Part shown: positions 25,169 through 38,500 of the stretch, in pieces | Layout: every line of letters starts with the position of its first letter | How positions within the stretch are numbered: position 1 is the stretch's first letter | Origin: Cymodocea nodosa | Taxonomy: Eukaryota > Streptophyta > Magnoliopsida > Alismatales > Cymodoceaceae | Length of the DNA: 64,000 nucleotides | Assembly: GCA_036874045.1 (NCBI GenBank) | Contig: JAZBRI010000003.1 | Coordinates: forward strand, 6,522,501 to 6,586,500 | Direction: 5' to 3' | Position numbers and translations under genes: made by a program | The notes under the pieces: model-generated | What the model was told of the DNA's origin: nothing | The model's input: only the letters and a program-made list of their open reading frames with translations | Databases searched by the model: none

Positions 25169-25700
25169 TCAACCTCAAAAAAAATCGGGTACAAAAGTAC
25201 AGTAGCATCTTCCCTAGCATGTTGCCCTCTTCTCTTCTCATCAAATCATATAAAATCATTTCCAATATCATAATATTAGTATAAATAACTCACTAAATAT
25301 TAATTATGTTACACTTAAAAAAATAACTTTAAACATCCACTGACGCTAACAAGTAAACGCCATTTTTGAATTTCAATTGTTTTACTATAATATTGTTTTA
25401 ATTTAGAATTGTCACCCTTTAAGGTTAAAATAAATGCAGTTCTAGAATTTTGATAGAATTTTTTCTCCTTTTACATTTTAGAAATTGATGAAATTACTTT
25501 TGTTGAATTTTATTTGAGAGAAAGTAATTTTGATTTTGGTTAAATTTTCTTTTACAGTTGCAAACCTTTCTTATTCTCCGTAGATCATTCTCTTCCATAG
25601 GGACCACAACCTTTCACTATCATTTTCCCTTTTAGGGGGGTTAGTATTTGACATAATTTAGATAATAAAAAAGAAAATTATTAAATTTCATCAGAATATC

Positions 25701-27240
25701 GTTAGTATGCATAAAACTTAACGAAAAAAAAAGTTAAATTTTATTGACGTATAAAACTTAAAATTTTTTTATTATCGTTGATTCCTTCTCGACCACCCTC
25801 CGTTTGAAAAAATTCCACCACTATGCTTGCAAGACCGAAGATGCGACCGTCCTATTCAACGCGACTCTGCTTCCACCTGTTGCTTCCGTTGTGCTTTCAT
25901 TGATCAACGCATCTTTGCTTCAAGCCATGACTTCTACTTGCTATACTTACTGCACATGTTGCTCACACCATTCAAGTTGCAACTTCTACTTGCCTGATTT
26001 CAGTCTCCTACTACGTTTCACTACTGCTACTTGATTTCAATTCCCGATTTCAATCTCAGGTAATGCCCAATACAACCAAGCCTTGTTTTTTGATCAAAAA
26101 TGTCGACTCAATCAGGGACGAACCTTGTTTTTTGATCGAAACCAGCCTTGTTTCCTTGTCAGTGTAAGGAGTAGAGGAGGTTGGGCTATCATCACTTGTG
26201 ACTTCCACTTTCATCTCCCATCTCACTTATTATTATTAATGATTATTTTTTGGTGTAGTTGGAAACCATGTTCACTAGAAACGTAATTTATTTAGGTCAT
26301 TCATTATGTTAGAAGTCACAACAAGTCCTTCCATGAATTTATAATGTGATATTCGAATAAGTATGGTAGGAGATATGAATTTTTGAATATCAAGTATCAT
26401 GTAGTTTTTATTTTCAGAAACATAAACTTTTAGTGGACTGTTCTTCTTGAATTTATTGTTATTTGAGTGGATAAATTTGAATTTGAATATTTTTCTGAGA
26501 AAGTATGGTTTATAAGCTTTTTATAGAGGTGTTACATGTTGATTTCTGATTTGTATAACTCAACTTTTTGAAGTTAGTGTGGTAATGTAGTTTTCTAGTT
26601 TGTTGGCTGTAGAAAATTAAACTTTTCAAGTCTGAACATAAATTATGCTGGAGGTAGAAAATCTAAAATTTGACATTTTTTCTTAAAACTATATTGCATA
26701 AGCTTTCCGAAGAGTATTTGCATGTGCTATTATGAATTTTCAAAGTCTAGGGTGTTCTACATCTGGTGCTAAAATCTGAATTGTTAAATCTACAAGTGTC
26801 ATGTAGTTTTTGTTTTCAGAAACATGAACTTTCAAGGGACTAATCTTCTTGAATCTATTGTTATTTGAGTGGATAAATTTGAATTCGAATATTTTTTTGA
26901 GAAAGTATGGTTTATAAGCTTTCTATGGAGGTATTACATGTTGATTTTTGATTTGTACAACTCAACTTATAAATTTTTGAAGTTAGTGTGGTAATGTAGT
27001 TTTCTAATTTATTGGCTGCAAAAAATTAAACTTTTCAAGTCTGAACATAAATTTTGTTGTTATTGGAGGTTGAAAATCTGAAATTTGACATTTTTGCTTA
27101 AAACTATCTTACATAAGCTTTCCAAAGAGTATTTGCTTGTGCTATTATGAATTTTGTAGCATAACTTATGAATTTTCGAAGTCAGGGGTGTTTTGCATTT
27201 GGTGCTAAAATCTGAATTGTTAAATTTGGTGCTAAGTAAA
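25701..27240 (+). other. Probable 5' region of Harbinger-2
   Basis: GTTAGTATGCATAA at 25701 resembles the reverse complement of the right end at 30782 (GTTAGTGCATAA), so the element may start here. A GC-richer stretch (25780-26240) with open frames but no domain follows, then 'caggtaatgc' which could be an exon-intron border. From 26386 to 27240 there is a two-unit tandem repeat, annotated separately. The exact terminus and target duplication could not be fixed. Confidence 0.4.
26397..27226 (+). repeat. Tandem duplication, about 402 bp period
   Basis: Unit 1 starts at 26397 and unit 2 at 26799, both with TCATGTAGTTTTTRTTTTCAG and sharing 'gagtggataaatttgaattygaat', 'gttggctg..gaaaattaaac' and 'tttggtgctaaaatctgaattg'. 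Unit 2 carries extra bases near 26960 and 27055. It lies between the possible left end and the SANT ORF of Harbinger-2. Confidence 0.85.
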
Positions 27241-27844
27241 TCTATAGAAGAGAATCTGAAATCTATAGTATTCAATTAAGTTTAGATGAATGCATATATT
27301 CAATATTTGTATGCATCAATCTATATTTAAAGTTTTTATTTCTTATTTGCATTTGCTGGTATTCATGGTGTACTTAGTGATATAAAACATTTAACTAAGA
27401 TGTTGACAAATCCTTTCTTGCTATATTAGGTCCTTTTATTCTTGAAATTCCTTCTTCCATTTGTTATCCATCAAAGTTATGCTAGTGAATATTAATTAAT
27501 GATCTTTATTGTAGTTAATCAATATCTACATACTATAGCATTATCATATAAAGATCTGTCACACTTTGACCATCATCAGAAAAAATGAAGTTCGACCTTA
27601 ATTAATGCTTTGATATAAAAATATTATGTTCTAGCCATTGATTAGTCCCAGAATATAGTTGTTACACAACTTCCACTAGTTTTTGGATAATGGAATTGGT
27701 ATTATTAATGTTTTGATGTATTGTCTCCTTGCTAGCCTTATGTATTTGCATGAAAATATTTTTTGTTACCTTTTATTAGTATTTGTTCTCATGTAGTAAA
27801 TGACTACTCCTGATAGAGGAAACGATAATGGAGGATGAAGTTAT

Positions 27845-28718
27845 ATGACTTGGAATGTTGATGTAGATACATTCCTTTTAGATATTTTGTCAGAGGTGTT
27901 AAATGAAGGAAATAGAAAAATCCAAAATGAAAAGATAAAAGGGAGTACTTGGAATGAAGTAGTTGAAAAATATAGTAATAGAAGAAATACGTATATTATA
28001 AAGAAGAATGTGGAAAGTTGCCTAAAGACATGGAAACAAATTTATCGCAACTACTCCAAAATTGCAAATCAGAGTGGATGGAGATGAAATTTCATACAAG
28101 GGTATACTAACATAGATGAAGAGATATGAAAAGAGTTTATTAAGGTTTGATTTCTACTTCATACTTTAAGATTGTTAGTTTATGTAATATGGTTTTTTGA
28201 ATATATATTGTGTTTTTTTATAGATACATCTAGAGTGTGAAAGTTGTAAGAGAAAACCATGTTTGATTTATGAGCAATTGCAACTAATTTTTGAAGGTAT
28301 TATGGCTACTGGAAATATGTCTAGACAGACAAAAGAAGTAAATGTTGTACCAAACACTCAAGTTCTAGATACATTTGTTCCAAACATTACACAGGATGGA
28401 ATGGACATAGATTCTAATATATGTCCTAGTTCAAGCAAAAGTGCACATGTCCTATTGGAGTGAAGGAAAAAAGGGAAACAAGCATGTCTTCATGTAGAAT
28501 CTTAGCAAATGATAGTAAAATGTATGAGAGATGCATCACAAACTTTTCTTACTATGTGTGAAAAAGATAACGCTAATAGCCAAATACGTAATCAACAAAT
28601 GAGAGAGATGGTTGAGATACAAAGGGAAATGGTCACATGCAAAAAGAAGTCTCAGTCTTCTTTAGATGAAGCCATTGCAGTAATATTTGAGATTGATGAT
28701 CTATCTATGATTGATTGA
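27845..28718 (+). pseudogene. Harbinger-2 ORF1: SANT/Myb-like DNA-binding protein
   Basis: PIF/Harbinger elements carry a Myb/SANT-like protein that helps the transposase reach DNA. The first piece reads MTWNVDVDTFLLDILSEVLN, then STWNEVVEKY, KNVESCLKTWKQIYRNY and SGW: a trihelix-type layout with spaced Trp residues (about residues 2, 43 and 66). A TGA falls at 28085 and an intron-like gap (28150-28225) follows. The C-terminal pieces (28263-28463, 28509-28718) are polar and end with EAIAVIFEIDDLSMI, a short helix near the end. Stops at 28085, 28461 and 28503 show it is broken. Confidence 0.7.
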
Positions 28719-29059
28719 TTTAATGCTACTAAATTATTCTAGAAGAAAGATTTCAGTAAAATATTTCTGTCAATTCCAAGAGAAATATGATAAGCATGGT
28801 TAAAGTTTCAATTAGAAAAAATGGAGGACTAAAAATGGTTTAAATGTTTTTTTGTTGTATTAGTTGTTTGATGTCAAGTACTTTTTGTTTGGACTTTAAA
28901 TATGGAATGATAATGTCATATGTTTGTTTTTCATATTTTTGTTATGTTCAATTAATTGTGGAATGATTTCATGTAGTATGTTCATTTCTAGACAACATTG
29001 TAATATGTTTGAAATTGAAGTTGATGTTGATGTCCTCTTTTGTTCTATATTATTTTGTA

Positions 29060-30465
29060 GGTGATGATGACTTTTGAAGAGAAATTTCTCAAACTAGTAA
29101 ATGACACATTGATGTTATTTGAATAAGAGGAAGAAGAGGTTAGAAGAAGGTGAAGATGTCTATTTGCTTTTTAGAATATTTTAGCAGGGATTGCAAGTAC
29201 TTCAACTTTGTTTTCAAGTATAAATTGTATTTATAGTAAAAAAGGAGCAGAATATTTAAAAAAATTACTAAATCCTTCTTTACCACATCAAGCTTACAAT
29301 TATTGAAAGATTTATAGAATGAGTCAAAGTGTTTTCAAGGATTTTTGTGATTTAATGAGAAGGGAAGAAGTCCTGACAAATACCAACAATATTAGTGTAG
29401 AATAGAAGTTTTCATGTTCATTATGACAATTGGGCAAAATCAAAGGTACGGAGTAACTACAGAGCAATTTAGTCAATCAAGTTGGACAGTTAGTAAATAC
29501 TTTAATGAAGTTTTGAATGTTGTATTATGACTAAATCATGTGCTCCTAACAAGACTTTCATCTAAAACACTAAGTCAAATTCGACATGACTCAAATGTAT
29601 ACCCATATTTTAAGGTACATTGTTACTTTTGTAGTTTCCTTATCTTTAATGTTATTTTAATCAATATCAAAATAAAATTGCATGTTTACAAGATTGCATT
29701 GGAGCTATTGATGATACATATATCAAAGCAACTATTTATGGATAAGATACAACAAGGTTTAGTAATAGGAAAGGTGAATTGTCTCAGAATGTAATTGTGG
29801 CATGTAATTTTGATATAGAATTTACTTATATTTTAACTGATTAGGAAGGATTAGCTGCTAATGCTTGTATTCTCCAAGATGCAGTTACTAGAGGGAATGG
29901 TTCTAAGATTCCACTAGGTAAATGTGTTTCCTACTTCTAAAAGTTATGAATAAATCACCATACCAATATTTTCTTTTATACAGGTAAGTTTTACTTAGTT
30001 AATGTTGGATATCCAAATTGACCAAAATATATTTGTCCATATCGAAGTGTAAGATACCATCTATCTAATTGTGTTAATGATAGAGTTCTTCGTAATGTTG
30101 TAGAAAATTTCAACTATAGACATTCACAACTGAGAACAGTTATTAAGTGCACGTTTGGAGTTGTAAAACATCAATTCTCAATATTACGCAGTTAGATGTC
30201 ATATCCATATGAAACACAAGTGAAGATTGTCATTGCATGCTTTTTGCTTCATAATTTCATTTGTAAGATTGATAAAGAAGATTTACTTGAAGACATGCAA
30301 GATGAGTTGGAAGAGTTAAATATTATTGATGACATACAACCAATAGGAGAGATACATATGGAAAGCAATGTACAATTTGGAATGAGTCAAGAACAAAGAA
30401 AAGAAATGGCAAATAAGATGCATGAAAATATGATGATGGCAATGTGGGATGGAAGAACTGTTTAA
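29060..30465 (+). pseudogene. Harbinger-2 transposase (PIF/Harbinger DDE)
   Basis: The reading has the family order: an N-terminal helical part with LLNPSLPHQAYN (about 29265-29305) and VFKDFCDLMRR (about 29330), a GT donor after YFK at 29613, then CIGAIDDTYIKA (first Asp kept), an intron from about 29917 to 29983, GKFYLVNVGYPN (second catalytic Asp is Asn), YRSVRYHL, FNYRHSQLR, IKCTFGVVKHQF (Glu replaced by Lys), and PYETQVKIVIACFLLHNFI. The last 89 codons are open and acidic and end MHENMMMAMWDGRTV. Several stops and two lost catalytic residues make it inactive. It stands in the same direction as ORF1, 340 bp apart. Confidence 0.85.
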
Positions 30466-30589
30466 TATTATTTAGCATGGTAATATTTGAATTAAGATGT
30501 ATTTGTACTTTTCGAATATTATTTGTAATATTTGAATTTGATTATTTGTATTTTTAGACAAATGTATCATTTATTTTATTATTATTATT

Positions 30590-30782
30590 GATTGATTTCT
30601 TTTTTTTCATCATTTTCTTTCCATCATGTACTAACCTTTCATTAGAATTTCTATCATAACTTTTCGTCATGCACTAAACCTTTGTCAGAATTTTCTTTTT
30701 CTTTTCCATTAGAATTTTTCCTTTTCCTTTTCGTTAGAATTTTTCTTTTCATTTCTGTCAAAATTTTTCGTTATGCACTAAC
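30590..30782. repeat. Subterminal repeats and possible right end of Harbinger-2
   Basis: The words TCATGTACTAACCTTT, TCATGCACTAAACCTTT and TTATGCACTAAC occur in a row, mixed with TCGTTAGAATTTTTCTTTTC and similar. The last GCACTAAC at 30775-30782 is the inverse of GTTAGTATGC at 25701. Repeated subterminal words are usual in class II elements. Confidence 0.45.
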
Positions 30783-31210
30783 AACTACTTTGTCGTAAAT
30801 GAGAGGTGTATTTCTTCATTTGTTGGTTTAGTTGTATGAATAAGCTTATGCTACTAATTCACACACTTATCTAGTTATCCACCATGAGATAAATCATTAT
30901 CATTATTATTCGATAAATCTTTAAAAGTCGCCAATAAATACATATTACCGAAGAAATAGTGAAAATAATATTTTACTTTCGATTAAAAATACAATTTCTT
31001 TGAGTTGTACTCTTGATTCATAAGCTTTCAAGATCTTCATTTCTTTTGCTCCACTTGTTCTTGTTTTCTTCTCTCTCCCTCTCACTCTTCCTTTCTTACT
31101 TCCTCTCTCTCTCTTTGCTTCCAATTAAGTTGAAATGCATGAGCACTACTCCTAGCAAGCTAGCACCTTGTCCTACAAATTCTTTGCTTACAGTACCCAA
31201 ACCTTGCAAC

Positions 31211-31413
31211 CACCTCGAATCAATCTATTTGTTTGATGCTCAGCAATCATCACCTCACACTATTTCTACTCTGCCACCTCTTTGAATCAATCTATTTGTT
31301 TGATGCTCAGTAATCATCACCTCACACTATTTCTACTCTACCGCCACCTCGAATCAATCTGTTTGTTTGATGCTCAGCAATCATCACCTCACACTATTTC
31401 TACTCTACCGCCA
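31211..31413. repeat. Three tandem units of 64-70 bp
   Basis: Units start at 31211, 31275 and 31345 with CACCTC, each holding AATCAATCTRTTTGTTTGATG and 'cctcacactatttctactct'. Two overlapping open frames (31013-31285, 31282-31470) run through it in different frames and have no domain, so no gene is called. The flanks (30783-31210, 31414-31490) hold nothing else recognised. Confidence 0.8.
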
Positions 31414-31489
31414 CCATTGGGAGCCCACTCCTCATGTTTGCTCCCCCACTTTGAGGTCGACCTCCTCTAGTCATGCACATGCTTCTCCT

Positions 31490-31790
31490 TAAGTCTACGA
31501 GTTTTCAACATAACTCAATGAGTTTTTAAAGCTTCTTTTCCCTAAGTATATGAGTTCTTTAAGGACTTAGCCATTTTTCCTTAGAATTTCCCATAAACCT
31601 AAACTTCATCTTAAACTTAATAACTTATCTTTTCTTCTTAATTTATGTAAATAATCTTCATTTAGTACTTAATTAGTTCATTTCCTTAAAAATATATTCC
31701 TTTCATAATATTGTAGAATTAATCTTAATAAAATGTCTTTTACTGCAATTATAATCCTTAAAATATATACTTTATGTCCTAAACAAATTC
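31490..31790. repeat. Dispersed repeat shared with 50720-51020
   Basis: About 300 bp are almost identical in the two places, from GTCATGCACATGCTTCTCC to 'cttaaaatatatacttt'. Beyond this the sequences part. The block contains ACTCAATGAGTTTT words. Since one copy lies at the left side of gypsy-2 and the other right of the LTR stack, it could be the outer edge of a shared LTR, but this is not proven. Confidence 0.7.
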
Positions 31791-33145
31791 TCCCATACTT
31801 ACACTTTGCTAGTCTTTTAGAAAAGTATAAGAACTTTTCAAGAGTAGGAATTCATCAAATAAATAATAACATTATATTATGTTTCTCTTAATTTCAAAGA
31901 AAACCAAGTTAATTATTTAGGGTTGATTTCCTAAAAATCTTCCTTCTCAATTTTAAATCTTCCTTGAGTAGGGATAATATACAAATATTTTTCACTATTT
32001 CATCATCTCCTTTAATCTTATGCACTCATGTAAGTGATAAATAATTCAAATACTTAAATTTTCAAGTCCACCTTCACATCTTTAGTTGGATACAACATCT
32101 AGGAATGCTAGCTTAAGTACATTACTATGTCACTTTCACACACTATTTTTTTTTTAGATTTAATCCTCTACCTTTAAGATTGCCTCCTACAATACTATCT
32201 TTTTACTTGACCACAATCCCTTACTTTGGGGAAAACTAATCAGTTACTCAATGGCAAGTGGGAATAGGTAATCAACCTTATCATTTTTTCTTTTTTCACC
32301 TTTCTTGAATTAACCCTAAGAATAACATCCTAGATATGTTATTTCAACTATCAATGCTTAGATTTTCCTTACTTCTCTTAAATTTGGAATTGTAAGTGTA
32401 AGTGCAAATGAGTGCAAAAGACTATAGAAAAATTTCAGAAGTAGCTAGTAAATATAACATCCTAGCTATGTTATTCTAGCTATCAATGCTAAGATTTTCC
32501 TTACTTCTCTTAAATTTGGAATCATAAGTGTAAGTGCAAATGAGTGGAAAAGACTAAAGAAAAATTTCAAAAGTAGCTAGTAAATATATTTTTCTACCAC
32601 CACTCAACTTTAGATCTAAAATTTAGAATTAGAATTTCTATTAAATCTTCTCTAAATAACAACTTGTTTTCTTTACTTTTAAAATTACATAATAGAATGT
32701 AAAGATATATTATAGTCGCATATTTAGAAAAATAATTGTCAAATTTCAGTTTAAAACTTTCAATTTAGAGAGTTTAAAGATTTTTCAAATAGTTCAGATA
32801 GTAATTTTCAAATAGAAATTTTAGGTTTTCATGCCTCCCCCATACCTAAATTTTACATTGTCCTCAATGTAATAATAAAAATAATATGTAATTCAACAAA
32901 TTGAAATTGAGATATGGAAAACATACTTGAAATTTAATATATATATAAAAACTTTTGAGGAAGTTCAGTTCAAAATTTACTAATTTCCATGCTAAGTCTT
33001 CTTGAATTAGAATATTTCTTCGTGATGCTTTGATTTACTACATATTCGTTCAGAAGATTGTAAAACATTTTCATATACTAATTTCAACATAAGTAATTGT
33101 AAAGACTTCTTAGTAGTTTCTTTCATACAAATTTACTATGTTTAA
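31791..33145 (-). other. 3' non-coding part of gypsy-2, with a 132 bp tandem duplication
   Basis: Two units at 32324-32455 and 32456-32587 begin AACATCCTAG and share 'ttccttacttctcttaaatttggaat'. A polypurine tract on the minus strand lies at 32831-32846 (GGTATGGGGGAGGCAT in minus reading), after the words GAGGACAATGTAAAATTTAG that often end pol in Athila/Tat-like elements. Sequence left of 32831 may be the 3' LTR, starting TGAAAACC on the minus strand. No matching 5' copy was found, so its extent stays open. Confidence 0.55.
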
Positions 33146-34330
33146 CTAAAGTAGTAGAAAAAATGATTTTACTCCAGATTTTAATTTTCTAGGGTGAGAA
33201 TGAAGTCTTGATACATAAAGCAAAACTTCTTGGCTTGGAGTAAATGATTTTCTTAATATTCTCTTATCATGATATATTTTCATTTTTTCTTTTCCTACCC
33301 AAGATCTATCATAAGCTTCATCTCTAAAATCTACCATTTCTACTAATTGAAGCTTTCTATGTGGACCTACAACATTTAAATCCATATTTAATTTTTTTAT
33401 TATCTATATAGCTTTATGTTCTATTTCAACTGGTAAATAACATGCTTTACCATATACTACATGATAAGGTGATCTACCTAATGAATTTTTATAAGTTATT
33501 CTATATGCCCATAAAGCATCTGTTAATTTATCTACTCAATCCTTTCTAGTGGTATTAACCATTTTTTCTAAAATCAATTTAATTTTCTTATTTGCACTTT
33601 CAACTTAACCATTAGTTTGAAGATGATAAGAAATTGTAATTTTATGAGTTATACCATATTTTTTATTAATGCTTCAAAACTTCTATTATAAAAATAAGTA
33701 CCATTATCATTAATAATTGCTCTTAGCATATCAAATCTAGAAATGATATTAGACCTAACAAAATTTACTACTACTTTGTTATTAGTGGTCTTGGTAGGAA
33801 TGACTTCTTTCCATTTAGACACAAACTATTACTAATAAGATATACAAATACCTATTAGAATTAGGAAATAGACCCATAAAGTCAATCCCACAAACATAAA
33901 AAATTTCTACTTCTTGAATAGGTTGCAAAGACATCATATTTTTTCTAGAAATACACCCAATGTGTTGACACCTAACACAACTTATATAATATTTACGAGC
34001 ATCCTTAAACAAAGTTGGCTAGAATAATCTACATTGTAGTACCTTAGCTGTAGTTTTTCTTGAACTAAAATAACCTCCACAAGTATGAACATGATAAAAA
34101 GAGAGTACACAATTAATCTCATGATCAGGTATACATCTTCTTAGTATAATGTTTAGACATTGTTTAAATAGATAAAGATCATCCCAATAAAAATACTTTA
34201 CTCTTGAGAAAAACACCTTCCTATCTTGTTTAGACCAATTTGATAATACCATCCTAATAACTAAATAGTTTACTATATCTGCATACCATAGTGTTATTGC
34301 TATATTTAATAATAATTCATTAGGGAATGA
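33146..34330 (-). pseudogene. gypsy-2 integrase
   Basis: Read right to left: SNWSKQDRKVFFSRVKYFYW, then a zinc domain YHVHTCGGYFSSRK in which the second His is Tyr, CVRC kept, then VCGIDFMGLFP with the first Asp. The later core is spread over several frames between 33520 and 33815 with many stops. At the end VEMVDFRDEAYDRSW and VLLYVSRLHSHPRKLKS match the C-terminal part of gypsy-1. It is dead by frame and by the lost zinc ligand. Confidence 0.82.
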
Positions 34331-35528
34331 TTCAAAAGTATTGGCTTCTAATGGGGATATTTGTAATTTAGAAAGATGTCAACTACTACATTCTCACATC
34401 CCTTTTTATCTCTTATTTTCAAATTAAACTCTTGCTAATAATGGCTTAGCATCCTTTCTAGTCCATAAATATTTTAAAGTTGCATGTTCAGTGTATATAA
34501 TAACTATTGCTTCAATAATATATGATCTAAATTTTTCTAAAGTAAAGACTACTGTCAACATCTCCTTCTCAATTCTAGTATAATTTTATTGAGCTTCATT
34601 TAATGTTTTACTAGCATAGTATATTACCTTAGGAAGCTTATCTATTTTCTAGCCTAGCACAACTCCAACAACATACTCTTGAAGCATCATACATTAGTTT
34701 AAATGGATGATTCCAATTAGAAAATTGAACTATAGGAGTTGAAACTAAATAAATTTTAAAAGTATAAAAAGCTTCCTTACATTCTAGTGTAAAAGCAAAT
34801 GGGACATTTTTAAGCAAATTTGTTAAAGGTCTTACAATTTTACTAAAATTTTTAATAAATTTTCTATAAAATCCTACATATCCTAAAAAGGCTTTTATAT
34901 CCTTAATAAATTTAGGATCAGGTAGATTTGTAATTAAGTCTATTTTACCCTTGTCTACTTCTAAGCTTTTCTTAGAGACTATATGTCCTAATATTATGTC
35001 TTTCTTTACCTTAAAATGATATTTTTCTCAATTTAAGATTAATTTTTTCTCAATACAACATTTTAAAACCAGATTTAAATTATAAAGGTAGTTATCAAAA
35101 GAAGAACCAAAAACTAAAAAAGAATCTATGAATATTTCTAAGCAGTTTTCAATCATTTCATTAAATATTCTCATCATACATCTTGAGAATGTAATAGGAG
35201 CATTACACAATCCAAATGACATATATTTGAATGTATAAGTTCCAAAAGGGTATGTAAAAGTTGTATTTTCTTGGTCATCTAATGTAATAAAGATTTGATT
35301 ATATCTTGAATAGCTATCTAGGAAACAAAAATATTTTTGCCCAACCAATTTTTCTAACATTTAATCAATAAAAGGTAATGGAAAATGATCATTCTTAGTG
35401 GCAACATTTAATTTTCTATAATCTATACACATACACCATCCTATATAGACTCTAATAGGGATAACATCTCCTTTGTCATTTTCTACAACTATTACTTCAA
35501 ATTTCTTTGGAACAATCTATACAAAACT
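34331..35528 (-). pseudogene. gypsy-2 RNase H and reverse transcriptase (C-terminal part)
   Basis: Reading right to left from the LTR junction: IVPKKFEVIVVEN, the 'DYRKLN' equivalent near 35420, MLEKLVGQKYFCFLDSYSRY, FGLCNAPITFSRCM, then EIFIDSFLVFG, where FIDS at 35121-35132 replaces the usual FxDD, so the second catalytic Asp is Ser. ILN marks the end of the longest open piece (35028). Connection and RNase H words follow in pieces between 34400 and 35000. It is collinear with gypsy-1, but clearly a separate copy. Confidence 0.85.
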
Positions 35529-38500
35529 TGTTAAGATCGTATGGCTCACTAGAGGGGGGGTGAATGGTGAATGTGTGTAATTTTAAGTTCTTTTCAAACT
35601 AAACTAGTTGATTTGCTTAATGAGTAAGTACGAATAATTAATAAACATGTACAACAGTAATAAAGTCTAGACACAAAGAGCTTTTTAGGTGGTTCACTGT
35701 TTAGAATGAAAAAGTGCATATTATTAATAGTTAAATGTTGGTTAATTGCATAATATTTAGCTTATCATATGAGAATTAAGCCATTATGTTATAATTGCAC
35801 TATTATATGCTTTAATTGAAGAATCTGCTTAATTTTGGGGAATTAATGTCAATTTAGTACATTTCTAAACTGTTGGTAAGTTGCAAGCTGTGAAATTCTT
35901 AAGTATCCGAATTTTTAGATATTTTGGACAGTTATGTTTAACATACCGAACATATTTTAGACAGTTATGTTTAACAGACCGAACATATCGGATAGTTATG
36001 TTTATATTGTCAAACAGTTATGTTTTGAAAGAATATTTTATTATTTCCAGAAGTACATGTGTCGAAACCATAATGCATGACTTAAGTGAACTTTCGGTGA
36101 GTTATCTTTAACTATCCGAAATTGCAGCTGGGCATCAGACAGTTATATGTGTAACCCTCCGAAATCTTTTTTTATTTATAAAATAGCTGTGGACACGTGT
36201 CATGTTCTGGTAAAGTGACTTAAGTGGATTTTCAGTGAGTTAACTGTAACTATCCGAAATGTTAGACCTGTAACTCTCCGAAATGTGTATGTTATTATTA
36301 AACTGCTGTTGACACGTGTCGAGATCTGGTAGATTTACTTAAGTTATATATCGGTGAGTTAGCTGCAACTATCCAAAATGCATCTGAGCATTGGATAGTT
36401 AAGTTTATAAGTATCCGAAATGCACCTAAGCATCGAATAGTTAAATTTATGCACGTGTTTTATAGTTAAATCAACGAAGAAAGTTAGTTGAGTTATCTGT
36501 AACTCCACAGACTATTTATTTTCTAATATGCCACTATAGCGGTTGTAGAAATAGGACAGTTGGAAGAAAAACCACGATTGCATGTATTGCGTAGGGAGAA
36601 GAAATTATCGCCGTTGATATGAATGAAGGAAATCCAATTGATCATTCAAGCAGAAGCAGTTACTATTGAAGAAATATAAAAGAAAAGAAGAAAAAGAAGT
36701 GTGGGTGTGATCGATGGACGACCAATGTATACGGAGGAGGAGCACCAAGCTTTCTACAGACAGTATCAGCGATTCTCTGAAGTATCACACCAACCATTGT
36801 TACCACCACCATATCCACCATAATCACCAACCATCGGAGGTCTGTGAGAATACTTTCTTGATGTCGGGTCGATTCCGAGCCAAACACAGTGCTTGACAAC
36901 CATTGTGAGGAGTGATCGTGTCGCGGGAAGGGAAGCCATTTTCACCAAGCGTCGACTCATATTTCAGGAGATCGTAAAACTTTTAGCCTTGGCTTCGGGT
37001 TGATACTTGTATGTTGAAGAGAAGATTATCTTGCAATTCTGAACTCGCGATTCTATAGGGAGAGGAGATAGAATTGTAAGTGGTTTAATTTTCAGTGGTG
37101 TAATCGCGTTGCAAATAGTGTCGGAAGTATTTACTGTTGAGTGAGATTACTTTACATTTCACCTTTCGCCCAATTCCATGTTCATATTAAAAAAAAAATA
37201 CCAAAAATAATTTATCTATATTGTATGTTGTATTTGAGTGTTGTATTGTTTGTGTTGCATCGTGATTAATGTTATCTTTGTCAGTGCTGTGATTGTTTTA
37301 TGTTTGTTTTAGTTTTACAGTTTACTGAAATTGGTTCGTTCAAAAGACTTAAAGATTTTAATGGTTACTGTTTGAATTATTTGAATGTTAGTATTGCTTA
37401 ATGATAAATCCAGTGTTTACTAACATTAAAGAGCTTAATTGATGTTATTTACAATCTGTGGAATCGCCCAATGGTTGGCCGAATTCATTTGTAAATAGCA
37501 GTATTAAAAAGAAAAGACAGGCTCGTGGAGTTAACTTAAGTCCACGAGGTTAGTCCGTTGAGTTAGCCATAATTCAACAAACTTTATCCGTTGAGTTAAC
37601 TGTAATTCAACGGAGAGCTTATTGAATATATAAATTTGATTGTTAACAAACGAACTGTTCTCAAATTCTTTAGCAATTCCTTGTAGGATCGACCTGTACT
37701 TGCACACTGATACAATAGACATTGTGTACTTGCAGTTAAAGTACAAATTGGAATTAATATCTAAATTGTATTAAAGGTTGTTTTGTTTACTTCTAAAAAA
37801 AAGAATAGGCATAAAGATAAATTAACTAAGTAAAAACAGAAGTAACAAATCCAAGTTTTTCTGGTGTAGTGTTGGGAAAATACAAACATTCACTAACTTG
37901 ACTTGTCCACCCCTAAGATTCACTTGGGCTTCACTAAGTATTTAACTACTTACAACACTTGCTTTCAAGTTGAAACAAGAACTAGCACTTGAGCTTTCAG
38001 GTAGAAGCTCAACAACTAACATTTCTCGAGCTTTCAGGTTGAAGCTCTTAACCAACAATGAGTTTTCAAGTAGAATCTCACGAACCAACAACTTTAAGCT
38101 TTGAACCAGAGTTTGAGCACAATGAGCTTTTGTGCTTTAGTATGCTTGAGAATATTTCTCTTCTGTATTTATAGACTAAGTGTATTGCTAGAATTTTTGA
38201 GTAGCTCACAATATTTGATGATTTTTCTCTTTATCTTCCCTTTACTAATCATATTTATACCAAGAGGTATAACGATCATATTCACTTTTAATGGATATTT
38301 TTTGCTATACTTACCGAACTTACAGGTCTAAATATGATAAGTTACCCTTCAAGAAGGTGTTTGAAGATAATCTTCTGATTTCCTTTGACTTTTGAATGGT
38401 TATCTGTATAACTCTCCAAAGGAAATCTGTAACCCACTGAAAATCCACTTAAATTCTTTTGTTTGTCTTAAGTTCGAATACTTGTAGTTGTAACTTATCG

